A DNA stretch of 41,609 bases from an uncultured Bacteroidota bacterium. GTDB lineage: Bacteria; Bacteroidota; Bacteroidia; Flavobacteriales; UA16. Both the position numbers and the translations under genes were made by a program. Below the pieces are notes generated by a model that saw nothing but the letters and a program-made list of their open reading frames with translations, had not been told where the DNA came from and ran no database searches. The stretch lies in contig CACAUH010000002.1 of the NCBI GenBank assembly GCA_902535565.1, positions 1 through 41,609 on the forward strand, written 5' to 3'. Of the stretch, positions 1-9,219 are shown piece by piece (within the stretch, counting starts at the first letter, position 1; each line of letters begins with the position of its first letter).

Positions 1-674
1 CCATGGAGATTCGACTGGATACCGCCCGAAATAGAGAACAAAAGCGCGAAGAATGGAACCGGGAGATTGAATCGCGAAAGCGCGCACTCGACGACATCGG
101 ACAGCGGCTCGATGCTGCCAGAATCCATGCCGCTTCCAAGATGTGCAGCGCTTTGACTGGACACCTCGATCATCTTAAAATGCCAGATGCATTGCTCCAT
201 GTTCAATGGGAGGCATCCGAACGTCCCGAGGCGAGCGGCCCCTCCCGGCCCAACCTTATGTTCACGGCAAATGCGGGATTGTCTGCACACCCCATGGGCA
301 AAGTCGCATCTGGTGGCGAGAAAAGCCGGGTCATGTTGGCGCTCAAAGCAGCACTGTCAAAACACCTGGACGTGCCCACCCTCATCCTCGATGAAATAGA
401 CGCCGGCGTCAGCGGAGACGTCGCAGCCCGAATGGCGGATTTGATGGCCGAAATCGCCTCCCGGAGCCAAATCATCACGATTTCCCACCTTCCCCAAGTC
501 GCCGGACGCGCCAACCGACACATGAAGGTGTGCAAGTCAACCGAAGGTGACCACGTTATCACCCGCCTCGTTCCATTGGATGAACAAGGACGAATCGAAG
601 AGCTGGCAGCAATGTTAAGCGGATCGGAAATCGGAGATACCGCAAGGCAACAGGCTCGAAGCCTAATGGGCTAG
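1..674 (+). CDS. recN: DNA repair protein RecN, C-terminal part (5' end outside window)
   Basis: SMC-like ATPase of double-strand break repair, acting in the cytoplasm on the nucleoid. Only the last 224 codons are visible; family members are about 550 residues, so the N-terminal Walker A half lies before the window. In the visible fragment, residues 1-45 look like the end of the coiled coil. The ABC signature SGGEKS is at 103-108, the Walker B run LILDEID with its catalytic acid is at 127-133, and the H-loop histidine is in ISHLPQVA near residue 162. This motif order and the DEIDAGVSG sequence are diagnostic of RecN. The apparent ATG at position 3 is internal. The stop lies two bases from the stop of the convergent receptor gene, so the two transcripts probably overlap at their 3' ends. 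Confidence 0.94.
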   Translation, partial: MEIRLDTARNREQKREEWNREIESRKRALDDIGQRLDAARIHAASKMCSALTGHLDHLKMPDALLHVQWEASERPEASGPSRPNLMFTANAGLSAHPMGKVASGGEKSRVMLALKAALSKHLDVPTLILDEIDAGVSGDVAARMADLMAEIASRSQIITISHLPQVAGRANRHMKVCKSTEGDHVITRLVPLDEQGRIEELAAMLSGSEIGDTARQQARSLMG

Positions 675-676
675 GC

Positions 677-2989
677 TCAGAACTTCATGTCCAAACCAAT
701 CGACGGCAAGAACGGAAGCTGATCCACCCGCTCTCCCGTCACACGGTTGATGTAGAAAATATTCGCCCGAGAATAGACATTCGTCACCGAGGCATTGGCA
801 TCCAGCTCGATGCGGTCCCCCAACTTGAAGGTTCTCCGAACACTCAGGTCCAAGCGGTGATAAACGGGAAGCCTTCCCGCATTGAGGTCAGCATAGACAA
901 TCCCCAATTCTAGTGGATTACCCCCTACATAGTTCTCATCAATTCCCTGCGAGATGCCAATCGGTTGATAGTACCCCTGCGTCTGCGTAAACGGCAAGCC
1001 CGAGCCAAGGTTCCATCGCGCTGAAAACTCGGTCTTGTGGCGCTTGCCCAACTTTCGAGAAGCGAGGAGATTGATGTTATGCCGACGGTCGAACACTGGG
1101 TCGTACCAGCGAAACCCATCCCATCGGTCCACATTTCCAAGAGAGTAGACCACCCACAAATAATTGAACTTGTCCTCGTATTTCACCACCACATCGACAC
1201 CTTCCGCGCGACCAGTCTCGATAATGAAATCCTTGCGCTGGCTCTCAGGCACATCCGCGAACTCATAGGTGTCCGGGAAGAGTTTGTTGCGGTTCTGGTT
1301 GGTCAATTGGGTGAACCACTTCGTGTATCCCTCCACATTGACGTTGATCCGTTCGGTAAGATCGAATTCGAACCCGCCCACCATATGCGCAGCCGTCTGC
1401 AAACTGTGCGTAATCTCATTGACCTCGCCATCCGGACCAATCAATTGATCCTGAAGGTTAGATGGGCCGGAGAGGAATCCATAGAAGAGGTTGACCACAT
1501 CGCGGTCTGAGTTTGCTGAAATAAGGTTCTGACTGTAAAGGCCTCCGGCAACCTTCAAACGAAGCCTTTCAGAGGCCTTGTACTTGATGCCAATCCTCGG
1601 CTCTGGGCTGAACTTGGCCAAGGAGCTATAGTACTGGATGCGAATGGACGGGTTCACAATCCAAGGGCCACGCTGCCGCTTGTAGTCAAAGTAGCCAGCG
1701 AGCTCCGTTGTGTTTTCTGCCTGCTCAACCGATACACCGAGGGCGTTGAATGTCCGAAAATCCGTGCGCAATCCCACCGCTTGAATACCATAACGGGCTT
1801 CATCGTCTCCAAGGACATATTTGAAGTTGAGACCGAAATTGAACCCGTTGACTTGACTGTAGCGATCCGGCACACCCTCTTCTTTCAAGTCAATCCGATA
1901 ACGAGAACTGGCGAAGTTACCCTTGATCAACACAGCACTTCCCGTTGGCACAACGATGAACTGACCGCCACCGCCCACATTGGTCCAGTCCAAGTTGCTG
2001 AGCGCCTGATAACTCACGTCATCGTTGAAAGAGAAGCCAAAGAGACTCATCCGGCTACCAGCCCCTCCAGCAAAGGTGACCTTGCCGTAGAGGTCCGTAA
2101 AGTTAAACGGCAGCCCTTCCTCATCGATATAACGGTAAAGCACCTTAGAACTCTGTTCGAGATAACTGCGTTTGCCACTCAAGATGAAAGAGGTACCACC
2201 TCCACGGGCAGTCCGCTTGCCCAATGGTCCCTCCAAAAGCAGTTTGCTGCCAAAGGGACTGGCACCAATGCGGCCACTCAAGCCAGCGAGACTCCCATCT
2301 CGCGTGGAGATGTCCATAATCGAACTAATTCGGCCACCATAGCGACCACTGAATCCGCCCGTGTAGATGTCGGCGTTGGAAATGATGTCCGTATCGAAGA
2401 CACTAAACAAGCCAATGCTATGGAATGCGTTGTAGATGATCATCCCGTCCAACAACACTTTGTTTTGGACTGGAGAACCCCCGCGGATGTACAACTGTCC
2501 ACCTTGGTCACCCGTGGAAACAAAGCCTGGCAATGTCTGCAGGACCTGCACGAGATCGGGCGTTCCGCCTAGGCTGGGAATGCGCTTGATGTCCGCCGGC
2601 TGAATGGATTCAACCGACATCCGGACCGTATTGAGTTGCTCTCCCCGTTCAGTGGAAATGACCGCACTCTCCAACTCAATGAGTCCAGATTCAAGCACGA
2701 TGTTTTTCGTCACGACACGGTCGTCAAGCACCACAACTTCAGTCCGATATGGTTTGAATTCGACACTTGAAACAATCAACGTATACGTTCCTGCGGGAAT
2801 CTTGGACAGGCTATAGTAGCCCTGAATGTCTGTGGAGACCCCGTAAGTTGTCCCGTCAAGGACCACCGCAGCAAACAAGACGGGGGCACCATCTTCTTCA
2901 GCACGCACGAAACCCTTTACCGTGCCTTGTGCCAAAGCAGCACCTTGCCAGCCTAGAAAAACGAGCATCACCAACCAGCCCCATCGCAT
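677..2989 (-). CDS. TonB-dependent outer-membrane receptor
   Basis: Outer-membrane beta-barrel importer energised by TonB; the substrate cannot be read from sequence. From Met at 2989 the protein is 770 residues. It has a signal peptide of about 20 residues ending ALAQ, a carboxypeptidase-regulatory-like domain (about residues 22-100; KGFVRAEEDG, then GYYSLSKIPAGTY), a plug domain (about 105-230; LPGFVSTGD, YIRGGSPVQNKVLLDG, SGRYGGRISSIMD) and a barrel ending in the terminal Phe expected for BAM-dependent assembly. A longer frame opens at 3022, but the 11 extra residues precede the signal peptide and are probably untranslated. It lies about 60 bp downstream of the helicase gene on the same strand and may be co-transcribed with it, although the functions are unrelated. 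No SusD-like partner is adjacent, so it is not a classical SusCD pair. Confidence 0.9.
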   Translation of the reverse strand: MRWGWLVMLVFLGWQGAALAQGTVKGFVRAEEDGAPVLFAAVVLDGTTYGVSTDIQGYYSLSKIPAGTYTLIVSSVEFKPYRTEVVVLDDRVVTKNIVLESGLIELESAVISTERGEQLNTVRMSVESIQPADIKRIPSLGGTPDLVQVLQTLPGFVSTGDQGGQLYIRGGSPVQNKVLLDGMIIYNAFHSIGLFSVFDTDIISNADIYTGGFSGRYGGRISSIMDISTRDGSLAGLSGRIGASPFGSKLLLEGPLGKRTARGGGTSFILSGKRSYLEQSSKVLYRYIDEEGLPFNFTDLYGKVTFAGGAGSRMSLFGFSFNDDVSYQALSNLDWTNVGGGGQFIVVPTGSAVLIKGNFASSRYRIDLKEEGVPDRYSQVNGFNFGLNFKYVLGDDEARYGIQAVGLRTDFRTFNALGVSVEQAENTTELAGYFDYKRQRGPWIVNPSIRIQYYSSLAKFSPEPRIGIKYKASERLRLKVAGGLYSQNLISANSDRDVVNLFYGFLSGPSNLQDQLIGPDGEVNEITHSLQTAAHMVGGFEFDLTERINVNVEGYTKWFTQLTNQNRNKLFPDTYEFADVPESQRKDFIIETGRAEGVDVVVKYEDKFNYLWVVYSLGNVDRWDGFRWYDPVFDRRHNINLLASRKLGKRHKTEFSARWNLGSGLPFTQTQGYYQPIGISQGIDENYVGGNPLELGIVYADLNAGRLPVYHRLDLSVRRTFKLGDRIELDANASVTNVYSRANIFYINRVTGERVDQLPFLPSIGLDMKF

Positions 2990-3049
2990 TGGCCTGGTCG
3001 GCCCCGGAGTCCATCCTTGCATGCCGCGAAGGTAGTGTTCTGATCGCCC

Positions 3050-5500
3050 CTATCGCGAAACCCTCACCATTCGCCTGATGCGCGCCTCCAATTGCTCACT
3101 TGACAGCTTTTCACGCAACCGGTCTACAAGAATTGGAAACGAAAACGGTGTTGGATGCTCCGGGTGTGTAATCACCCATTTTCCCTGATTGAGTCGAACC
3201 AATACCTCCCTGAGTCGATTCAACTCAATCTGATGGTGTGTCATCTCATCAAAAGCCTGTCGGTACAAGAGGTTGACCGGATCGTGGTCTGCGAGAACAT
3301 CGAAGAGCAGAGAACTCGACCCTTGCAAATGTCGGTCCTTGACAGGCTGCCCCGGATAGCCACGGAAGACCAAACCCGCAATGACAGCAATGTCCCGAAA
3401 CTGCCTGCGGGCCAATTCAGCCCCGTTGACTGTTGCCTCCAAATCGTCCATCAGGTGTTCCGTGCTGAACAGGTCACTGTCAAACGCCTCAGCAATGGGG
3501 ATCGGCTGGTCGCTGAGCAACTCGAATCCATAGTCATTGTAGGCCATTGAAAACGTCATGGGCTTGAGCAAGCTCATCCTGTAGGCCATCAACGCGGCCA
3601 CACCCTCGTGCACCATCCGGCCCTCCATGGGAAAAACAAACAGATGGTGTCCCTCCCTGCTCTCCATCACCTCCATGAGGACCTGGCCTTCCACAGGCAA
3701 GTGACTTCGTTCAGCTTGCAATTCAAGCATGGGAGCAAGGCGCAGCAATTCTGGACTGAGGTTTCGACCATGGACACAATCATCCAGCGTCTCCCTCAGA
3801 ATACGACTCACCATCGACGTCCATGGAAGCCGCCCGCCCTGCCAAGTGGGAATGCGCCCCTTGGGGTTCTTGGCTGGCTTGACCTGGGCCACCAAGTTGC
3901 GGAAACGGATCAGCTCCAGACTCCGCCCGCCAAACCAAAACACATCTCCTGCATTCAAATTGCTGACGAAATACTCTTCGACGTGGCCGACCAGCCCCCC
4001 GCTTCGCCATTTCACAGCCACCATTGTGTCGCCGACGATGGTGCCAATGGACATTCTGTGGCGCCGGGCTGCGCGTCGGTCCACAATCCGGAACACCCCA
4101 TCTCCCCCTCTCTCTACCCGCTGAAATTCATCATAAGCGGCAAAGGCCCTTCCACCCGTCGTCACCATGGTCAGAACGTCCTGCCATTCTACGTCGTCCA
4201 TCTCTGCAAAAGCATGGGTGGTGGCGAGACAAGCCCGAAGTTGATCCGGCCTGAATCCATCCCCAACCGCAAGCGTGCAAAGGAATTGAACCAAAACATC
4301 AAATGAGCGAACCATGGGCCTTCGGGGCTCTATTTCCCCTGTTTCAAGGGCCTTTCGCAATGCTGCAGCCTCGAGCAACTCAAGCCCAAACGTGGGCAAA
4401 AAGTAGATCTTGCTTTCAGCACCGGGCTGGTGACCACTGCGCCCCGCCCTCTGAACAAAACGCGCCACTCCTTTTGGGCCACCGATCTGAACAATGGCTT
4501 CGACAGGCCTGAAGTCCACACCCAAATCAAGTGAACTGGTGCAAACGACAGCCTTGAGCCTACCGTCGTAAAGCGCGTCCTCCACCCAAAACCGAAGCGC
4601 TTTGCTTATGCTTCCATGGTGCAAGGCAATGGTGCCGGCAAAGTCGGGATTTGACGCCAAAATTTTCTGATACCAAATCTCTGACTGAGACCGCGTGTTG
4701 GTGAAAATTAAGGTGCTCGAGTGCCCTTTAATAATATCAGCGACCCGATCCACCAACTGAACTCCGAGATGCCCTGACCACGGGAGTTTTTCAAATGCCG
4801 CGGGCATGATGCTGTCTACCGTGATTCGCTTTTGAATGTGAGAGCGGACGATATGCGCACCACTGACACGGTCCGCCCCAACCAAGGTTTCCATTGCCTC
4901 ATCCAAATTCCCAATGGTGGCCGAAATCCCCCAAATGCGAACAGCAGGTGCAAGGACTTTAAGGTGCGCCAGCGCCAGTTCAATTTGCACCCCCCGTTTG
5001 CTCCCCAGCAGGTCGTGCCACTCGTCCACCACCACTGCAGTGAGTCGGCCGAACCGCTTTGCTGCCCCTTTTTTAGCCAGCAAGACATGAAGGCTTTCGG
5101 GTGTGGTAATCAGCACCTCAGGCAGTCGCCTGTCCTGCCGTTGTTTCTGAGATGATGGCGTATCCCCAGTCCGCACCTCCACAGTCCATCCCTGATCATG
5201 GTGTTCAAGCAACCGCTCGGCCGAACCCAAAATTTCTTTCGCCAATGCCCGAATCGGAGCAATCCACAACACCCTGAGACCACCAGCCTCACCCCCATAC
5301 TTGACTGCGGGAACCAAACAACTGTAAGTCTTGCCACTTCCAGTTGGCGCATTGACCAAGCCATCGCCCCCATCCCGAAAGCACGACCAAGTCTCAATCT
5401 GAAACGGAAAGGGCGACCACCCCTGGGCAGCAAAAAAATCCTCACCGAAAGTCATTAGACGCGGCGCAAAATCACGACCGGAGGACTTGTTGACATGCAT
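3050..5500 (-). CDS. Lhr-like DEXH-box helicase, ligase-associated DNA damage response type
   Basis: Superfamily 2 ATP-dependent helicase related to Lhr, of the kind found next to an ATP-dependent DNA ligase, an MPE-family phosphoesterase and an exonuclease in bacterial damage-response clusters. From ATG at 5500 it has 816 residues, the usual length for that subfamily. Motifs: Q-motif region FPFQ near residue 33, Walker A APTGSGKT at 51-58, DEWHDLLGSKRG (DEWH at about 159-162), SATIGN near 193, TSSLDLGVDF near 322, and QRAGRSGH at about 350-357. The C-terminal half is the Lhr-type winged-helix and beta-barrel region. A GTG at 5515 opens the frame five codons earlier, but the ATG at 5500 has AGGTGA a few bases upstream and is preferred. 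The usual ligase, phosphoesterase and exonuclease partners are not on either side here, which is unusual. It is transcribed divergently from the TPR gene across about 60 bp. Confidence 0.9.
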   Translation of the reverse strand: MHVNKSSGRDFAPRLMTFGEDFFAAQGWSPFPFQIETWSCFRDGGDGLVNAPTGSGKTYSCLVPAVKYGGEAGGLRVLWIAPIRALAKEILGSAERLLEHHDQGWTVEVRTGDTPSSQKQRQDRRLPEVLITTPESLHVLLAKKGAAKRFGRLTAVVVDEWHDLLGSKRGVQIELALAHLKVLAPAVRIWGISATIGNLDEAMETLVGADRVSGAHIVRSHIQKRITVDSIMPAAFEKLPWSGHLGVQLVDRVADIIKGHSSTLIFTNTRSQSEIWYQKILASNPDFAGTIALHHGSISKALRFWVEDALYDGRLKAVVCTSSLDLGVDFRPVEAIVQIGGPKGVARFVQRAGRSGHQPGAESKIYFLPTFGLELLEAAALRKALETGEIEPRRPMVRSFDVLVQFLCTLAVGDGFRPDQLRACLATTHAFAEMDDVEWQDVLTMVTTGGRAFAAYDEFQRVERGGDGVFRIVDRRAARRHRMSIGTIVGDTMVAVKWRSGGLVGHVEEYFVSNLNAGDVFWFGGRSLELIRFRNLVAQVKPAKNPKGRIPTWQGGRLPWTSMVSRILRETLDDCVHGRNLSPELLRLAPMLELQAERSHLPVEGQVLMEVMESREGHHLFVFPMEGRMVHEGVAALMAYRMSLLKPMTFSMAYNDYGFELLSDQPIPIAEAFDSDLFSTEHLMDDLEATVNGAELARRQFRDIAVIAGLVFRGYPGQPVKDRHLQGSSSLLFDVLADHDPVNLLYRQAFDEMTHHQIELNRLREVLVRLNQGKWVITHPEHPTPFSFPILVDRLREKLSSEQLEARIRRMVRVSR

Positions 5501-5562
5501 TGGCTCACCTTCCACACTTCAATAATCCCACGAATCGCCTTCGTGTTCCTACCTTTCCATTT

Positions 5563-6351
5563 ATGAAAGGAAATCTGCACGTCTTTTCCGCACTGGCTCT
5601 GATTTTGGCCTTGTTTGCGAATCTCAATGAAGCCGAAGCACAGGACCCCAAGTACAACCAAATGCTGGAGGACCTTGTCGATGAAAAATACCAGCGGGTC
5701 CTCTTCCGCGCGATTAAGTTCACCGAAAAGGAGAACACAAAAAAACACCCGGAGCCCTATGGATACATGGCCCGGGCCTATCTGAAAATTCACCAGAGTG
5801 ACGATCCAGAACTTAAGGAGGATTACCCCAAAGCATTGAAAGAGAGCCTGAAGTATTGCACCAAGTTCATCAAGAAGGACAAGGAAATGGAATACGTTCC
5901 AGGCCAATCCGAGTTCATCGAGGATTTGCGTTCAGAGACGATCGCACAGGCAGACACCGAAATGGATGCCGAAAAATTCACCCGAGCCAAAAGCCTCTAC
6001 AGCTATTTGACCAAGCTCGACAAAACCGACCCTTCCGCTTATGTTATGCTCGGACTGGCCAACTACTACGCCAAATCAACGCGAGATGCAGCCGAACACT
6101 GGGCAACCGCCATCGAGCTCATGGGCAGCATGACAGGCCGCATTCCAGCCAGCGAAGAAATTGAAAATTTCAGGGATGAACCCCTCACTGAATCCATGAA
6201 CAACCTGCTCAAGACCGGTATCATTGACGCGTCCGAACAACTCGATGCAGACGGTAAGCGGACACAAGCCATTGAACTGTTGGAAAGCGGCCTGCCCCTG
6301 TTTGAGGGTGACAGAAGCTTCATGGTAACCTACGGTTCGATCATCGGCTGA
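5563..6351 (+). CDS. Secreted TPR-like protein coupled to a sensor kinase gene
   Basis: Predicted 262-residue exported protein, read from ATG at 5563, where a typical signal peptide begins (MKGNLHVFSALALILALF, cleaved after about AEAQ). A longer in-frame start at 5500 lies upstream of the signal peptide and is unlikely. The mature part is almost entirely helical with charged amphipathic pairs resembling tetratricopeptide repeats (YGYMARAYLKIHQ; AKSLYSYLTKLDKTDPSAYVMLGLANYY; QAIELLESGLPLF). This suggests a periplasmic or surface protein-interaction scaffold. Its TGA shares a base with the ATG of the downstream histidine kinase (TGATG), implying translational coupling and a shared operon. The protein stops soon after the start of a possible further repeat, so it may be a shortened family member. 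No enzyme motif is visible; the function is unknown. Confidence 0.75.
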   Translation: MKGNLHVFSALALILALFANLNEAEAQDPKYNQMLEDLVDEKYQRVLFRAIKFTEKENTKKHPEPYGYMARAYLKIHQSDDPELKEDYPKALKESLKYCTKFIKKDKEMEYVPGQSEFIEDLRSETIAQADTEMDAEKFTRAKSLYSYLTKLDKTDPSAYVMLGLANYYAKSTRDAAEHWATAIELMGSMTGRIPASEEIENFRDEPLTESMNNLLKTGIIDASEQLDADGKRTQAIELLESGLPLFEGDRSFMVTYGSIIG

Positions 6352-7508
6352 TGGAGCTCCAGATGGGGTCCTCCTTTCCCGAGAATCGCAACCATCCACT
6401 TCTGAACACGGGCTCTGAGGAAGCCCTGGACCTTCTCCATCTCGAGGACAACGACATCGACGCCACCATTTTCGAAGGAGCAGCGGCGCGTTGCCGGCGA
6501 AACTTGGTGGTCCGGAGGGCAAGCACCTTATTCGAATTCAAAAGGGCGTTGGAGTTAAAAAAGCCCGACCTCATTTGCGCGGACCACTTGCTCCCGGATG
6601 GCAATGCTGCGCAAGCCATGCAGCTCAAGAACAAAATCAGCCCCCAGTCCCCATTCATCGTAATCACAGGGGCTGGAGAGGAGGAACTGGCGGTCGACTA
6701 CATGAGAAACGGTGCGGCCGACTACCTCTCAAAAAGAAGGCTGGACCAGTTCCCAATGGCGTTGGACAATGTCCTCGAAGCTTATCGCAACCGGGCACTT
6801 CGGCACATCGCCGAGCAGGAAACCGAAAGACTAAATAGAGAATTGCTTGCCTTAATACGTCACGTAGAAGGCGAAAGGGACGAGGAAAAACGCAGCCTGT
6901 CGAGGGACATCCACGATCAGCTCGGACAAGGGCTCACTGCGTTGAAACTCGGCTTGTTCTGGGTGGACCGTCAATTGGGCGACCCTATGGATCTGGACCG
7001 CGTGAGCACACAAAAAAAGCTGAAAGAACTGGTCGACCTCAACACAGACATCATTCAGCAGGTGCGGGACATATCTCGGTCCCTCCGTCCTGTCGTTCTG
7101 GACCAAGTGGGCCTCTCAGCGGGCATCGAGACACTGGTACAGGACTTCAACAAAAACGAGAAAGGACTCTGCGGACTTCATATGGAAACACTTCCGGAAT
7201 TGCAGGACGATGTCCGAACAGACGTATTCCGAATCGTCCAGGAGGCCCTCACCAACATTTCAAGACATGCCCATGCCAACTTTGCGTATGTGAGGGTATC
7301 CTGCCCTACTGGGAAACTGATCTTGGAAATCGGCGACAACGGAAAAGGAATGAATCATGGTCACAGACCATTAGAGCAACCCACTGGACTCGGAATGGTC
7401 GGCATGCGCGAACGCGTCAGAAACCATGGTGGCACATTCACCGTAAACTCTCAGCTCGAAGGAGGTACGTCCATCCTCATTGAAATTCCTCTGTCCTCAA
7501 ACCCATAA
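6351..7508 (+). CDS. Receiver-sensor histidine kinase (NarL/DesK-type HisKA_3)
   Basis: Soluble two-component kinase of 385 residues with no membrane segment. Residues about 26-145 form a receiver domain: acidic pocket LEDNDID (32-37), candidate phospho-acceptor Asp78 in ICADHLLPDG, the ITG Thr near 106 and Lys128 in YLSK. A short linker helix leads to a HisKA_3 dimerisation domain with the phospho-accepting His188 in SRDIHDQLGQG, then an HATPase_c domain with N-box EALTNISRH (about 298-306), G1 box GDNGKGM (328-334) and G2 box GLGMVGMRERV (346-356). A phosphorelay protein normally feeds such an N-terminal receiver, so this kinase probably integrates another signalling input. The start overlaps the stop of the TPR gene, and the LuxR-type regulator follows after 9 bp and is its likely phosphorylation target. 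Confidence 0.92.
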   Translation: MELQMGSSFPENRNHPLLNTGSEEALDLLHLEDNDIDATIFEGAAARCRRNLVVRRASTLFEFKRALELKKPDLICADHLLPDGNAAQAMQLKNKISPQSPFIVITGAGEEELAVDYMRNGAADYLSKRRLDQFPMALDNVLEAYRNRALRHIAEQETERLNRELLALIRHVEGERDEEKRSLSRDIHDQLGQGLTALKLGLFWVDRQLGDPMDLDRVSTQKKLKELVDLNTDIIQQVRDISRSLRPVVLDQVGLSAGIETLVQDFNKNEKGLCGLHMETLPELQDDVRTDVFRIVQEALTNISRHAHANFAYVRVSCPTGKLILEIGDNGKGMNHGHRPLEQPTGLGMVGMRERVRNHGGTFTVNSQLEGGTSILIEIPLSSNP

Positions 7509-7517
7509 ATTCCCATC

Positions 7518-8186
7518 ATGGAAAAGAAAACCGTCGTGCTGTGTGACGACCACAACATCGTCCGCGCAGGTCTGCGTCAAATTGTAGAGTCCTTTCGCGA
7601 CTTTGAAGTGCTGGAGGATGTCGCCAGCGGTGAAGCGATTTTCCCTTTGTTCCGCAAGCAGACCCCTGACATCCTGCTCTTGGACATCAGCCTTCCTGGA
7701 AGAAGTGGACTTGAGGTGTTGAAGCAGATCCAATCCATGTATCCCGAGGTCGCCGTGCTCGCATTGAGCATGTACCCAGAGGATCAGTTCGCCATCCGCA
7801 TGATCAAGGCCGGTGCCAGAGGCTATCTCCACAAGGACAGCGCACCAGAAATTCTGGAAGAAGCCATGCGCACCGTTGTGGAAGGGAAGCAATATATCAG
7901 TGCGGAACTGACCCGTCTGATGATCGAAGAGATGGCCAAGGACGATAATGAATTGCCACACAAAAGCCTCTCGGATAGAGAGTATGAGGTACTCCTCTAT
8001 ATTGGAGAAGGCAAAACCATGACAGAAATTGCCAATCAATTGAGCCTCAGCATCAAAACAGTCAGCACCTACAGAAGCCGAATTCTCGAAAAGATGCGCC
8101 TGAAAAGCAATTCCGACCTCGTGAAATACATTCTGCTTCACGACCTATCACCAGGTGGAAGTAACCCCATGCAAAAAGCCAACTGA
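7518..8186 (+). CDS. LuxR/NarL-family response regulator
   Basis: DNA-binding response regulator of 222 residues. Receiver domain at about 5-120: acidic pair Asp10-Asp11, phospho-acceptor Asp56 in DILLLDISLPG, Ser84 in LALSMY and Lys106 in YLHK. Helix-turn-helix of the LuxR class at about 150-205 (LSDREYEVLLYIGEGKTMTE, then IANQL and KTVSTYRSRI). The order and spacing are typical of the NarL/FixJ group. It starts 9 bp after the kinase stop, so kinase and regulator form a cognate pair with HisKA_3 specificity. A short Ser/Gly/Pro-rich tail follows the HTH. Target genes cannot be deduced; autoregulation of this operon is plausible but no site was recognised. Confidence 0.94.
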   Translation: MEKKTVVLCDDHNIVRAGLRQIVESFRDFEVLEDVASGEAIFPLFRKQTPDILLLDISLPGRSGLEVLKQIQSMYPEVAVLALSMYPEDQFAIRMIKAGARGYLHKDSAPEILEEAMRTVVEGKQYISAELTRLMIEEMAKDDNELPHKSLSDREYEVLLYIGEGKTMTEIANQLSLSIKTVSTYRSRILEKMRLKSNSDLVKYILLHDLSPGGSNPMQKAN

Positions 8187-8307
8187 TCTCGTCATGAAAC
8201 GAATCCCAGTGCTTTACACCCGCCAATAATTGACACGGCCCTATCATTCACATCGTCATCTTCAGGAGATCCTCCCCAAGCCCTTGCCTGCATCAAAGCG
8301 CCACACC

Positions 8308-9219
8308 ATGTCACTGACCTCTTGCATTCGCCTGGGGCTCGTTCATGGGTCGCTGGCTGCCCGCTCCAAATGGCCCAACACCCTGGACAATGGACAACAG
8401 TTGGAATGGACGGCACTGGATAAAATCCCTGAAGACCCGGATGTCGATGTCTGGATCCTCGGGACACACGGGTTAATCAAGGACCGACTTGAAACATTTC
8501 AACGTCTGAGGGCAAAAGGTCCTCTGGACATTCCCATTCTCGTCCTACTCAACCCCCGTGAAGAGCAGGCCCCTTGGCTGTCTGTGCGGGCCGACGGCTT
8601 CCACGAAACGAGCAGCAGTGCCGCACTGATGGCGCAGCGAATCCAGTCCCTTCTGCCCTTCCCGGAGAAACGCACCAATCAGAACCACAACCTCGGGAGT
8701 TCTCTTGCAATGGAGGAATCCGATCACTGGCAAGCCACATTCAATGCCACAGGAGCAGGCATTCTGACCGGGCGGGCTGATTCCTTCTTTCAAGTGCAGA
8801 CACGCCTTTCCAATTCAGAAATACCCAGCACCATGGAAAGCACAGTGGAGGTCAGCCGCTTGCTTTTTCGCTCCATCCGGTGGGAATTGAACAACGTCAG
8901 TGCCAAGGATCTGCTCAACTTGAGAAATCCGGTCTCAATTGACTTGGAATTCGTGGACCGAATGACACCGCTTCACGGTTCCGAATTCCTTTCAAATGCA
9001 TTGTCAATCGGGCATGACAAAACACACATCGAGAGCGAATGGATCGTCCGTGCCCCCGACGGAAATGCACGCTATCTCAATGTGCAATTGACCATCCCCA
9101 AAAACATGCAAGACTGCATCCTCGTGACCCTTCTGGACATCTCTGAGCGCATCCGACTCGAACAGGAGCTTAGAAATCACATACAGTCTCTCGAGGAAAG
9201 GGTTCGACAACACCAATAA
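8308..9219 (+). CDS. Stand-alone PAS protein with degenerate receiver-like N-terminus
   Basis: 303 residues from ATG at 8308; the frame can be extended to a TTG at 8230 but that stretch has no protein-like features. Residues about 5-118 have the alternating strand/helix pattern of a receiver (VDVWILGTHG, IPILVLLNPRE, VRADGFHE), yet the phospho-acceptor Asp, Thr/Ser and Lys positions appear to be G/T, N and H, so it would be a pseudo-receiver. The C-terminal 130 residues resemble a PAS fold closing with a PAC-type strand VTLLDISERIRLEQEL and a coiled-coil tail to the end (SLEERVRQHQ). In most proteins this tail leads into a histidine kinase or cyclase, but here it ends. It follows the kinase/regulator pair on the same strand after about 120 bp and may be a signalling adaptor. 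The domain calls rest on pattern only. Confidence 0.7.
   Translation: MSLTSCIRLGLVHGSLAARSKWPNTLDNGQQLEWTALDKIPEDPDVDVWILGTHGLIKDRLETFQRLRAKGPLDIPILVLLNPREEQAPWLSVRADGFHETSSSAALMAQRIQSLLPFPEKRTNQNHNLGSSLAMEESDHWQATFNATGAGILTGRADSFFQVQTRLSNSEIPSTMESTVEVSRLLFRSIRWELNNVSAKDLLNLRNPVSIDLEFVDRMTPLHGSEFLSNALSIGHDKTHIESEWIVRAPDGNARYLNVQLTIPKNMQDCILVTLLDISERIRLEQELRNHIQSLEERVRQHQ

Noticed and set aside
5500..5562. Upstream start for the TPR protein
   Set aside because: It would put 21 residues before a good signal peptide and overlap the divergent helicase start.
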